Origin: a virus
IMG/VR virus record: IMGVR_UViG_3300030108_003415
Span: 1-24,795 of that record
Strand: one strand, 5' to 3'
DNA: 24,795 nt
Below are positions 1 to 8,470 of this stretch, piece by piece. A program made the position numbers and the translations under genes. Position 1 is the first letter of the stretch. The number at the start of each line of letters is the position of its first letter. Under the pieces are notes generated by a model. That model saw nothing but the letters and a program-made list of their open reading frames with translations. It searched no databases and was not told the DNA's origin.

Positions 1-2265
1 GCTGGGATCATGGCTTCCTCACCAGAACTTATGGGAGAGGTTCAAGGTTTTCAAGCTGGTGGTCCAGTAATTTTAGAAACTAATAGAGAAGCCTTATTTG
101 CATCCCAACAAGATCCTACAAATACTTTTTTAGGTAGTGATAATTTTTATAACAAAGATACAGGTAATTATATGGGATATCCTGTTTACAAAGCAGGTAA
201 AATAATTGGTTTTCAAAGTGAGCCTCCTTTAGCTAGAACAATAACAAGGACAGAAGTTCCAGAAAATATTAGAACAAGACCTTTTAATGTTACAGAAGGT
301 CAATTAAAGGAAATTTCTAACATTGATCCTATGTCTGGTTATGAACAAAGTATTAGAGATTTCATAGAAAATCCTATTAAAAGAGGAGGAGAATTAAGCC
401 AAACAATAGAGGAAGCTTTAGAAAACGCTATAATTGGATCAACTAAAGGCGTAGCTGGATTAACTAATGAAGTCTTAAAAGACCTTTATCAATATGATCC
501 AAGTTATTTAGAGGAATTATCTGAAACCATATTAGACCAAACTCCAACAGGTATAGACCTTGCGGAGATACCGGGAAGTGGTGTTGGTCGAACAGTGAAT
601 GGACAACAAGTTTTTCAACCCGGAGTAGTTACACAAACAGGGTATGGAAAAACTAAAGGTCAACCTCCCTCCCAAGAAGTTTATAATATGTTAGATATTA
701 ATCAGCCAATTGGCCCAGGAGCAGATCCAAACGAAATTAATCAAATAATTAAACAAGCACAGGATATTTCAAGGAATCAAGAATTAGAAAGATTTAGAGG
801 AATAGACCGTGCTTCTGTAAAAAAAGCAGAAGAATTTGCTAACCGAGAACAGGATAAAGAAGCCGCTACAGCAGATTTACTTCAAGAAGCACAGGATAAA
901 GAGGTTTTTGATTTTTTAGAAGGTCAAAAGAAAAAAGAATTTAGAAAAACTGAAGAAGCTAGGTTACAGGATAAACAGTTTTTTGAAAAGCCAGAATCAG
1001 AAGAAGCAAAAGAAGCAATAGTAAATCAAACAGATAAAGTTGTACAAACAACAACTGGTAGTGATTTAGATGACTTAATGCAAGCTTTTATAAGCAAAGC
1101 TCCTGATTATGAAGGAGTTGATAAAGGTATGGCAATTGCTAAAATTGGTTTTGCAATTGCTTCAGGAAAAAGTCCAGATGGCATACAAAACATTGCTGAA
1201 GGTCTTTCTATGGGAGCAGATATGTTTATGAAAGATGACGCAGATAGAGATGCTTTTAATAGACAAGTCCAGTTAGCTGCTCTTCAATATGGTCTAGGGG
1301 AAATTAGCAAAGAAAAAGCAGAACAAAGATTGTTAAACAGAGCTAGACAAGGTTTTGAAAATTATACTTTTGGCCCAGAAGGAGGAGAGTATAGAGGTAA
1401 ACAGTATGGACCATACGCAACGGTTCCTATTTTAAAGAGTGATATTCTTGATAACAATGTTCCTGATGGATTAGTAGATTCTTCAATTATCACCGCATTA
1501 TCTGCTAAAAATGCAGCAATTACTAAAACAATGCAAAAGTTAGTAGAAGATAAAGTATTAAGTGGAACTGAAGAAGACACTGCTCAAAAAGATTATGCTG
1601 AAGCTGTAGATAACGCAATAAGATCAGAAAGAGGCATTACACTAACTCAAAGTGTTCTTCTTAATGTTGCAGACAATGGTGTAACGGGGATAGGCCCTGC
1701 TTTTGATACAGTATATGAAAAAGCTAAAAGATTTGTAGGATTGGAAAGTAAAATTACTTCTTTAGAAGAGGCAAGAGCTGCTATGAGAAAGCTTCTCCAA
1801 GGAATTGTACCTGTTACTTTAGGTAGAGATCAATCTGCAAATTCAATTTCTAATAGAGATATTGACTTTTTAATTGCAGCTTATTTTGGAGATGGTGCTT
1901 TAGATCCGGGTTCTTTTAATTTTGTTCTTACTTCTAAAGAGGAGTTAATCGGAAAACTTCAAGCTGCTGCTAGTGCTATGCAACAAGCTCAAGTAAGTGA
2001 TTTTAACAAAATGAGTTCTATAGAAGTTAGATTAAGAGATAAAATAATAAAAGGAACTTTGAGTATTGATGCTACGGGAGGGTTTACAGGTAAATCTGCT
2101 TTAGAACTCTTAGCACCTTCTATAAAAACTTTAGAACAAGCAAATTTAACTAGAGTTTATGAGGGAGATAAGATAGGCGGTGCAGTGGGAACGGGTTCTG
2201 GAATAAATTGGTCTAGGGGAGAAGATGGTTTGATAAACATAAAATTACCTGGAGAGGATTCTTAA
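1..2265 (+). CDS. Large phage virion structural protein, 5' partial
   Basis: The reading frame is open to the left edge of the window, so this gene is probably cut off at its 5' end. The first ATG is at 10, but the codons before it (Ala-Gly-Ile) continue naturally into MASSPELMGEVQGFQAGG, a type of sequence I associate with internal repeats of phage structural proteins. At least 751 aa remain. The middle (about residues 245-345) is strongly charged and rich in E, K, Q and A, probably helical or coiled coil. It is followed by an Ala/Gly-rich helical stretch (about 370-415). I see no enzyme motif. It ends immediately before the TTG start of the next large protein and lies two genes upstream of the lysin, so a late virion or ejection protein is the most likely role. 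The exact role is unknown. Confidence 0.75.
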   Translation, partial: AGIMASSPELMGEVQGFQAGGPVILETNREALFASQQDPTNTFLGSDNFYNKDTGNYMGYPVYKAGKIIGFQSEPPLARTITRTEVPENIRTRPFNVTEGQLKEISNIDPMSGYEQSIRDFIENPIKRGGELSQTIEEALENAIIGSTKGVAGLTNEVLKDLYQYDPSYLEELSETILDQTPTGIDLAEIPGSGVGRTVNGQQVFQPGVVTQTGYGKTKGQPPSQEVYNMLDINQPIGPGADPNEINQIIKQAQDISRNQELERFRGIDRASVKKAEEFANREQDKEAATADLLQEAQDKEVFDFLEGQKKKEFRKTEEARLQDKQFFEKPESEEAKEAIVNQTDKVVQTTTGSDLDDLMQAFISKAPDYEGVDKGMAIAKIGFAIASGKSPDGIQNIAEGLSMGADMFMKDDADRDAFNRQVQLAALQYGLGEISKEKAEQRLLNRARQGFENYTFGPEGGEYRGKQYGPYATVPILKSDILDNNVPDGLVDSSIITALSAKNAAITKTMQKLVEDKVLSGTEEDTAQKDYAEAVDNAIRSERGITLTQSVLLNVADNGVTGIGPAFDTVYEKAKRFVGLESKITSLEEARAAMRKLLQGIVPVTLGRDQSANSISNRDIDFLIAAYFGDGALDPGSFNFVLTSKEELIGKLQAAASAMQQAQVSDFNKMSSIEVRLRDKIIKGTLSIDATGGFTGKSALELLAPSIKTLEQANLTRVYEGDKIGGAVGTGSGINWSRGEDGLINIKLPGEDS

Positions 2266-5200
2266 TTGAGTGTTCTTCAAGTAAAAAATCCATTCACGGG
2301 TAGTGTAGAAAAAGTAAACTTTGCTGGTGAAGAGCCTACCCAAGAGGAGATAAATAGTTTAGTAAATTTTTTTAAAGGTGAATCTTCTGGAAGCAGAATT
2401 GATTTACTAAAGGCTAGTCCAGAAGAAATACAAAATTATGCTAGAGAAAGAAGAGCGGCAGGTTTAGATCCTGTCACTGGCAAACCTTTATCAGAAGATG
2501 AACTCATAAGAACATATAAAGAACCGGGTGTAGATTACTCAACAGGTGTAGATAGTATTGGTGGGTTTTCACGTTTTCAATTTGGTAGAATGGATACCAA
2601 GGAAGAAAAAGAAGGCTACTTAGATACTGTTGTGGGTAAAAATGGTTATAGATCCGATGCCCTTGGACGATTGTTAATTACACAAACTGGTAGAAAGAAA
2701 CTAGGACTTGGAGAAGGTCCAGATATAGCTATAGATGAAGAAGGTCTATCTTTTAGTGATGTGAAAGATTTTGCGGGTCAAGCAGGATTGCCTATCATAT
2801 CTGCCATAGGAGCAGGAATAGCAGCTTCTGGTGTTGGTTTTATTCCAGGAACTCTTATTGTGGGTGGAGCAGCAGCTTTAGGAAAAGCTTTAGATGAAGG
2901 TATAGAGTATTCACAAGGATTGCAAAAACAAACTGGTTTAGAGATCGCTAGAGATTCTGCAATTGAAGGTGGATTTGCTATGCTTGGTGAAGGTATAGGT
3001 AGAGGACTATCTAGACTATTTGGAAGAATTATAAAAGGTCCCGGTGGAAAAGAGAACGAAGTGTTAAGGACACAAGCAAGAGAGTTGATAAACAGAGGGT
3101 TTCGTCCTACTGTAGGAGGTGCTACTGATGAAGAATTCAGACCTTTGTTAAACAGATTACAATCTGTTTATGAAGGAGTATTTCCTAATGCAAATGCCGC
3201 TAGAGTAAATCTTCAAAACATAATTAAAGAAATGAGAGCTTTAGGAGTTACTGATAACACTGTTTTAAAAAATCTAGATGAAGTAGTTAAAAAAGACATT
3301 GATAATATTTATCAAGACGCTAATCAAGCTCTTTCTGCTGCTCAAAAAAATATGGATGCCTCTACTAAAACAGAAATAGAAAATTTAATGAGAGGTTTAA
3401 GAGATACAACAAAAGTTCCTAAAGATTTAAATGATCTTATTAAAAGTAAAAATTTAAGTGAGTTAGTTAGAATACGAAAAAACATTTTTGATCAAGATAT
3501 AGATAGAGTTTACTCAAAAATAACAGATAAATTTAAAGAATCTAATATTATTCCAACATCTATGTTAAAAGCAGAATTAAAAGAAGTTTCAAAAGGTGTT
3601 AGTGAAATAGAAAAATCAAAGCTTGCTACTCAAATAAATCAACTAGGTCCGTTTGCAACTCCCATACAAATGGCTAGATTAAGAACTGGATTAATAGAAG
3701 CAGGTAAAAAATCAGATTTAGTTGGAGGAGCAAACGTAGGAGCGTTATCACCTTTAAAAAAAGCTATTGATCAAGCTTTTTTAGATGCAGAGATATCTAT
3801 AAAACAAATGATGAGTGGTGGTTTCAGAAATTTAAAAGCAATTGTTCCAAAAGGAGTAGAGGTCAAAACACCGATTCCAGAAGGATTTAATTTAAACGTG
3901 CCAATGGATGAAGCAGGAGAGGCACTTTCTTTATTAAGAAGAGCTAACAATTTTTATAAATTAGGTGTTAAAAGATTTGATAATGCCACAGTACAGAGCA
4001 TTATTAAACAAGCACAAAAAGGACAGTTAAATACAAAATTTATTGTTTCTAAAATTATTGAAGAGGATAATCTTGATAGTTTTGATCAATTAATGAAATC
4101 TTTGAGAGGAGTTCCTCAAGGTAGATTAGTAGATTTAGAAGATGGTAAAAAAATAATAAAACAAAGAATGATAGGTAATAGAACATTTGAACAAGCTTTA
4201 GAAGATGTTAGCACTTTACCAAAAAATGATCCAACAAGAAGAACTGTAGAAAAAACAGTTCAAGATACTATAAGGCAAGCACAAAACCAAGCTACGACTC
4301 AAGGAAGTGGCAGAGAATTATCTGATGCTGTAAGAAGAAAAATAGCAGCAGACTACTTAGATTATCATGCTAGAAAATCTACTGTTTTAACTAGCACGGG
4401 AAGAAGAGTTATTGATCCATTGGCTTTTGTTAATGGTGTAAAATCAAAAGGCATAGTTTTACAAAGATTATTTGGAGCAGAGTATAAAAACTTAGATGAT
4501 TTATTAACAGTTTTAGAAAAATCAAAAGCTGATCTTGCTCCAGATATTATTCAAAGCATAAAAAACAAACCTTTAGGTAGTGCTTTGTTAGAGTTTAAAG
4601 AAGCAGAATTAAAAAGAGCAAGTCTAGACTCTGAAACATTGATGAAAACAATATCGTCAACTAATGATCCAGATGTAATTGCAGGAGCAGTTTTTAAAAA
4701 TCCTGCTTCTGTAAAACAAGCACAAAAGTATTTTGAAAAAAGTCCAGAAACTATGGAAAAAATAAAAGATGCTTCTATGGGTAGATTATTAAAACAAATA
4801 GGAGCAACAACAGACGATAATGGCGTAATTACTTTAAGTGATGATTTTATTAACTCTTTTAAATCGGGTAGATTAGGAGATAAACTTCAAGGAGTTATAC
4901 GTAATTATGGTGATGATACTTTAAACGCAATGTTTGGAAAAGAAGCAACAGAAGGTTTAAAAAAATTAGCAGTGGATATGGTAAAAGTTTCTAATGCTTC
5001 CATTGCAGGTAAGGGTGGATTAGCTGCGCCACAAATTGCTTTAGGATTTACTTTTGGAAATTTATTGTTCAGTGGAAATTTTTTAAGCTTGGTGGGTACA
5101 GGACTAGCATTTAAATTTATGTCCAACGCTTTAAGAAATCCAAAAGTATTAAAAATGATGATGGCTTCGAGAGAACCAAACACAGTAAAACAATTTTTAT

Positions 5201-5514
5201 CTGGTAAATTAAAAAGTAATCATCCTTTTGCTCAAGGTTTTCAAGTTTTTCAACAGCTATTAGCTCAATCTCTTGCTCAATCTGGAAGAGGTTTAGTTGA
5301 TCAATCTATTGAAGAAGCACAACCTTATGTCGAAGAAACAGTAAAGCAGGTTACACCAAAGGTACAGGAAATGACCTCTGACATTGTATCACAACTTCCA
5401 AACGTACAACCTCCTGCACCGGGAACGAGTGCTAGTATGATCAATCCAATAACGATACCAGATCCAACGACCTTGGCTCTGGCACAAACATTACAAAACA
5501 GGAGAAGAGCATGA
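2266..5514 (+). CDS. Very large phage structural / internal virion (ejection-type) protein
   Basis: A 1082-aa protein starting at TTG directly after the upstream stop. GGAGAGG at 2251-2257 gives a good ribosome binding site for this non-ATG start. The N-terminal part has a Gly/Ala-rich hydrophobic segment (about residues 171-206), and a second hydrophobic stretch lies near residues 914-955. Between them is a long, charged, mostly helical region. Long helical proteins with amphipathic or membrane-compatible segments, located between structural genes and lysin, are typical of internal virion proteins that form or cross the DNA-ejection conduit in podoviruses. That is inference from layout and composition, as no catalytic motif was recognised. 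The C terminus is Pro/Gln-rich. The stop overlaps the lysin start by ATGA. Confidence 0.72.
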   Translation: MSVLQVKNPFTGSVEKVNFAGEEPTQEEINSLVNFFKGESSGSRIDLLKASPEEIQNYARERRAAGLDPVTGKPLSEDELIRTYKEPGVDYSTGVDSIGGFSRFQFGRMDTKEEKEGYLDTVVGKNGYRSDALGRLLITQTGRKKLGLGEGPDIAIDEEGLSFSDVKDFAGQAGLPIISAIGAGIAASGVGFIPGTLIVGGAAALGKALDEGIEYSQGLQKQTGLEIARDSAIEGGFAMLGEGIGRGLSRLFGRIIKGPGGKENEVLRTQARELINRGFRPTVGGATDEEFRPLLNRLQSVYEGVFPNANAARVNLQNIIKEMRALGVTDNTVLKNLDEVVKKDIDNIYQDANQALSAAQKNMDASTKTEIENLMRGLRDTTKVPKDLNDLIKSKNLSELVRIRKNIFDQDIDRVYSKITDKFKESNIIPTSMLKAELKEVSKGVSEIEKSKLATQINQLGPFATPIQMARLRTGLIEAGKKSDLVGGANVGALSPLKKAIDQAFLDAEISIKQMMSGGFRNLKAIVPKGVEVKTPIPEGFNLNVPMDEAGEALSLLRRANNFYKLGVKRFDNATVQSIIKQAQKGQLNTKFIVSKIIEEDNLDSFDQLMKSLRGVPQGRLVDLEDGKKIIKQRMIGNRTFEQALEDVSTLPKNDPTRRTVEKTVQDTIRQAQNQATTQGSGRELSDAVRRKIAADYLDYHARKSTVLTSTGRRVIDPLAFVNGVKSKGIVLQRLFGAEYKNLDDLLTVLEKSKADLAPDIIQSIKNKPLGSALLEFKEAELKRASLDSETLMKTISSTNDPDVIAGAVFKNPASVKQAQKYFEKSPETMEKIKDASMGRLLKQIGATTDDNGVITLSDDFINSFKSGRLGDKLQGVIRNYGDDTLNAMFGKEATEGLKKLAVDMVKVSNASIAGKGGLAAPQIALGFTFGNLLFSGNFLSLVGTGLAFKFMSNALRNPKVLKMMMASREPNTVKQFLSGKLKSNHPFAQGFQVFQQLLAQSLAQSGRGLVDQSIEEAQPYVEETVKQVTPKVQEMTSDIVSQLPNVQPPAPGTSASMINPITIPDPTTLALAQTLQNRRRA

Positions 5515-5981
5515 GTTTTAAATTATCTCAAAAAAGTTTAGATAGATTAGAGGGCGTTCATCCAAGTCTTCTTTCTACTGTCGAAAAAGCTATACAATTA
5601 ACGAAAGTAGATTTTGGTTGTTCTTGCGGAGTTCGCACAATTGAAGAACAAAAAGTTCTTTTAGCCAAAGGCGCAAGCACCACGATGAAATCAAAACATT
5701 TAATTCAAGAAGATGGTTATAGTCATGCAGTTGATCTTATCGCCTATCTTGAAGGACGTGTGTCTTGGGAACTCAATCTTTATGATGACATTGCAGATGC
5801 TATGAAAGAAGCCGCTGATGAACTTGATATTGGTATTGTGTGGGGAGCAGCATGGCACATAAAAGATTTACGAAGTTTTGATGGTACAATGGAAGATGCT
5901 ATGAACGAATATATTGATTTAAGGCGTAGCCAAGGTAGACGGCCTTTCATCGATGGACCGCATTTTCAAATGTCTGAATAA
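5511..5981 (+). CDS. Endolysin, peptidase M15 family (L-Ala-D-Glu-type endopeptidase)
   Basis: A 156-aa protein matching the M15 zinc peptidase pattern of T5-like endolysins and VanY relatives. The SKHL...GYSHAVDL stretch (residues 61-76) supplies the His and Asp zinc ligands (H63 or H72, and D75). The C-terminal GPHFQM (H151) supplies the third ligand. The VWG-W stretch near 110-115 is also typical. Such enzymes cut the peptide stem of peptidoglycan to release progeny phage. The spacing between the first His and the Asp is longer than in the compact family motif SxHxxGxAxD, so there is either a small insertion or H72 is the ligand. There is no signal peptide, so export would need a holin. 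It is translationally coupled to the upstream structural gene by a 4-base ATGA overlap. Confidence 0.85.
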   Translation: MSFKLSQKSLDRLEGVHPSLLSTVEKAIQLTKVDFGCSCGVRTIEEQKVLLAKGASTTMKSKHLIQEDGYSHAVDLIAYLEGRVSWELNLYDDIADAMKEAADELDIGIVWGAAWHIKDLRSFDGTMEDAMNEYIDLRRSQGRRPFIDGPHFQMSE

Positions 5982-5982
5982 A

Positions 5983-6198
5983 ATGTGGATGTCCATCATG
6001 ATACTTTGCGGAAGTGTTTACGCACAATCTTGTATGGTCATCACAGGAAATGAATTGTATCCAAACAAGGAAGCTTGTTTTAAGAGTGCAATAGAAAAAG
6101 CTAATAAAGCTATTGAATTTCCAACTGTATATCAAGCAAAACCTTTTTGCCAAGTAATACCCGGTACTCAAAAAAGTGAAGAAGAAAAGGATACTTAA
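5983..6198 (+). CDS. Small secreted or membrane-anchored Cys-containing protein
   Basis: About 71 aa. The start at 5983 lies just after the lysin stop. An in-frame ATG at 5953, inside the lysin gene, would add ten residues, and neither start has a strong ribosome binding site. The N terminus (MWMSIMILCGSVYAQ) looks like a short signal peptide with a possible cleavage after YAQ. The mature part has Cys residues arranged as C...C...C (SCMVITG, EACFKSA, PFCQV). The pattern resembles the 61-aa protein at 15539-15724. It is followed after one base by a tiny membrane peptide, so the two could form part of the lysis cassette, for example as a spanin-like or holin partner. That is inference only. Confidence 0.6.
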   Translation: MWMSIMILCGSVYAQSCMVITGNELYPNKEACFKSAIEKANKAIEFPTVYQAKPFCQVIPGTQKSEEEKDT

Positions 6199-6199
6199 A

Positions 6200-6316
6200 A
6201 TGATAACTAGAATTATGACTTTTTTTAAAGACAAAGGTGAAGGAACAAATTGGGATTTAGACTATGGTAAGCTTATTATCATTGCGCTTTGTATTTACAT
6301 AGCACTAAAAGTCTAA
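6200..6316 (+). CDS. 38-aa single-pass membrane peptide (holin candidate)
   Basis: ATG at 6200, one base after the upstream stop, with AAGGA about 8 bases upstream. It encodes 38 aa: a short charged N terminus with FKDKGEGTNWDLDYGK, then a hydrophobic C-terminal segment (about residues 25-38, LIIIALCIYIALKV). It is the last gene of the plus-strand late block, two genes after the lysin, which is where a small holin-like protein would be expected. Its TAA stop overlaps the TAG stop of the convergent DNA polymerase gene. Function is not demonstrated, and the transmembrane segment is short for a holin. Confidence 0.55.
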   Translation: MITRIMTFFKDKGEGTNWDLDYGKLIIIALCIYIALKV

Positions 6317-8220
6317 CCAACTTCTCCCCAATTATCACCGAGTTCTTGATCCACTTTACTTGGAACTTTCAATGGTAAACCTGTTTCCATGATTTCGGTG
6401 ATTTCTTTAGCTTGTTCTTTAGAGTGAATACTAAAACACAATTCATCATGAACACTTAATAAAGGCAAGTGTCCTTTTTCATAACAATCAAGCATGGCTT
6501 TTTTGGTTTGATCAGCAGCACTTCCTTGTATCAGTTTATTTAAAGCTTTGTATGTAAAAGCTCTTCTCAATCTTTGAGGTCCATATTCGGCCATAGCTTC
6601 TTTTTTTGGTAATGCTTTATTGTAACCAAAAGTACAAGGTTCCCATAAATCAAATCTACAGCGTCTACCTAGAATGGTTCTAATCTTTCCATGTTTTTGT
6701 GCATAAACAGATATTCTATTAGCTAACCCTTTTACAAAAGGTACTTTCTCATGATATTGATCTAAAAGTTTTTTAGCATCATCAATTGTTATATCTAAAG
6801 TAGCAGCTAGTTTCCCCTGACCCATGCCATACATAATTCCTAAGTTTACTGTTTTTGCTTCAGTTCTAGTGATCCCTGCCATATCGGCAACCATTTGATG
6901 AAAATCATCATCACCTTCATGATATTTAGCTACAACTTCATCTATCAAAGGGTGTCTGTCCTCTTCATTTAATTCAGAACAATAATGAACTAATAATCTT
7001 GGCTCTTGAGAAGAATAATCAAAACTCCCCCATTTCTCTCCTAGTTCTGGTTCAAATAATCCCCTAATTAGCTTTTTAATTTCTGGATCTCTAGCCGGGA
7101 TTTGTTGTAAGTTTGGGTTAGAGGAAGAAAATCGACCTGTTACAGTACCTCCGTCCTCGGACCTTAATTGATGAAACTCACAATGAATCCTATCTTTATG
7201 GGCATGATTTATGATACTATCTATAAAAGTTTTTTGAGCTTTATTTAACTCTCTCACCTTTAATATTTTGGCTGCTATTGGATGAGGGCAAGCTTGTAAA
7301 GAAGATTTAGTAAAGGATGGCTTATTTGTTTTATCAGTTTTTTCGTAAGGTATTTTGTAATATTCAAATATTTTGGCTATACTGGTGGATACCCAAGGTT
7401 CAAGTTCGATTGATGTCTCTTTTTTAATAGCTAAAAGAAGTTTTTGTTCTCTTAATAAAAAATCTTTTTTTATTAACTCTGCCCTATGTGTATTAACTTT
7501 AACACCAACTTGCTTCATGTCTAAAAGAACAGGTAGAAGTTTTGTTTCCATATCAAAAATTGAAGTTACTTTCTCTCTTACAATTTCTGTTTCAAATTTT
7601 TTCCACAAATTTAAAGTTATTCGAGCATCTTGTTCTGCATAGTGACCTACATATCTAGCAGGTAATCTCCATAAATCTTTTTTAGGATCCACACCAAAAG
7701 CTTTGGCGGCAGCTCTTAAACCTTTTTCATCCTTAGACATGGCTAAGTAATCTCTACCAAGATTATTTAAACTATAACTAAATCTATTTTCATCAAGAAG
7801 AGGAGCAGCAATCATAGTATCAATAATTCTACCTTGAACTGGTATTTTTGCCCAACGTAACCACCCTAAATCATACAAAGCATTGTGCATAATCTTTGGA
7901 ATATGAGGAGTAGCCAGTTGTGCTTTGAGCCATTCTTTGACTCTTCGACCAGATATATTACCACCACCCTCATGTTTAATAGGATAATACCCAGTAAAAT
8001 CTCCTGCTGCTATAGCCACACCTACAATGAAACCATCATCCCGAACCCAACCAGGTCCTTTTGTCAAAAGATTTGGATCACTAGTTTCTAAGTCTACTGC
8101 AATGTAATCACAGTTTCTCAAATCGGGGAACTCATCTGGAGCAACCCAATCAACTTCGGGCATTTCCATTTCATTCTTTAATTCATAGTGTAAAGCACTT
8201 TTAAAAAGACTATTCTGCAT
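6313..8220 (-). CDS. polA: DNA polymerase family A with 3'-5' proofreading exonuclease
   Basis: Replicative phage DNA polymerase, 635 aa from the ATG at 8220. That ATG follows a GGGGAG ribosome binding site and overlaps the upstream gene by 11 bases. A GTG at 8250 would add ten residues. Exonuclease motifs are present: DLET (D43, E45), N113 with YD at D117, and Y194-x3-D198. There is no 5'-3' exonuclease domain. Polymerase motifs are TGRFSSSNPNLQQIP (about 361-375), motif A FDYSSQEPR (D401), motif B RTEAKTVNLGIMYG (R452, K456, Y464) and motif C SVHDEL (H591-D592-E593). At the position equivalent to E. coli Phe762 the residue is Leu460. All catalytic residues appear intact. It is the last gene of the minus-strand replication operon. 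Confidence 0.96.
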   Translation of the reverse strand: MQNSLFKSALHYELKNEMEMPEVDWVAPDEFPDLRNCDYIAVDLETSDPNLLTKGPGWVRDDGFIVGVAIAAGDFTGYYPIKHEGGGNISGRRVKEWLKAQLATPHIPKIMHNALYDLGWLRWAKIPVQGRIIDTMIAAPLLDENRFSYSLNNLGRDYLAMSKDEKGLRAAAKAFGVDPKKDLWRLPARYVGHYAEQDARITLNLWKKFETEIVREKVTSIFDMETKLLPVLLDMKQVGVKVNTHRAELIKKDFLLREQKLLLAIKKETSIELEPWVSTSIAKIFEYYKIPYEKTDKTNKPSFTKSSLQACPHPIAAKILKVRELNKAQKTFIDSIINHAHKDRIHCEFHQLRSEDGGTVTGRFSSSNPNLQQIPARDPEIKKLIRGLFEPELGEKWGSFDYSSQEPRLLVHYCSELNEEDRHPLIDEVVAKYHEGDDDFHQMVADMAGITRTEAKTVNLGIMYGMGQGKLAATLDITIDDAKKLLDQYHEKVPFVKGLANRISVYAQKHGKIRTILGRRCRFDLWEPCTFGYNKALPKKEAMAEYGPQRLRRAFTYKALNKLIQGSAADQTKKAMLDCYEKGHLPLLSVHDELCFSIHSKEQAKEITEIMETGLPLKVPSKVDQELGDNWGEVG

Positions 8221-8470
8221 CCAACTCCCCACCAAGTCCTGCATACCCACAAATATCTATCCAAGAGTCTTCTTTGCTATCATGCACTAACCGTGCCATT
8301 TTTATCCCAATCATGCACAAAATAACTTCTTTAACTGTTACCTCTCTACCCATAACCACAGACCATATATCTGCAATTCTTTTATGATTGATGTAAGCAT
8401 CTCCATAATCTTTTGCTCTATCACCGTTAATAAGATTTTCGGCTTCTTTTAAAATCTCATCTCTTTTCAT
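8210..8470 (-). CDS. DUF6378-type phage protein
   Basis: An 86-aa protein with the pattern typical of the DUF6378 family of small phage proteins: an N-terminal ILKEAENLINGDRAKDYGD motif, then NHKRIADIWSVVM, and a central IGIKMARL helix followed by DSWIDICGYAGL. The family is common in phage replication or nucleotide-metabolism regions and its biochemical role is not established. It overlaps the upstream helicase stop by 4 bases (ATGA) and the polymerase start by 11 bases, so it is translationally coupled on both sides. Family assignment is by recognition of the motif order, not by a search. Confidence 0.8.
   Translation of the reverse strand: MKRDEILKEAENLINGDRAKDYGDAYINHKRIADIWSVVMGREVTVKEVILCMIGIKMARLVHDSKEDSWIDICGYAGLGGELDAE

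Noticed and set aside
4905-5183. Antisense ORF in the large structural gene
   Set aside because: It is a shadow frame in a gene with clear coding character, with no start signal or recognisable motif.
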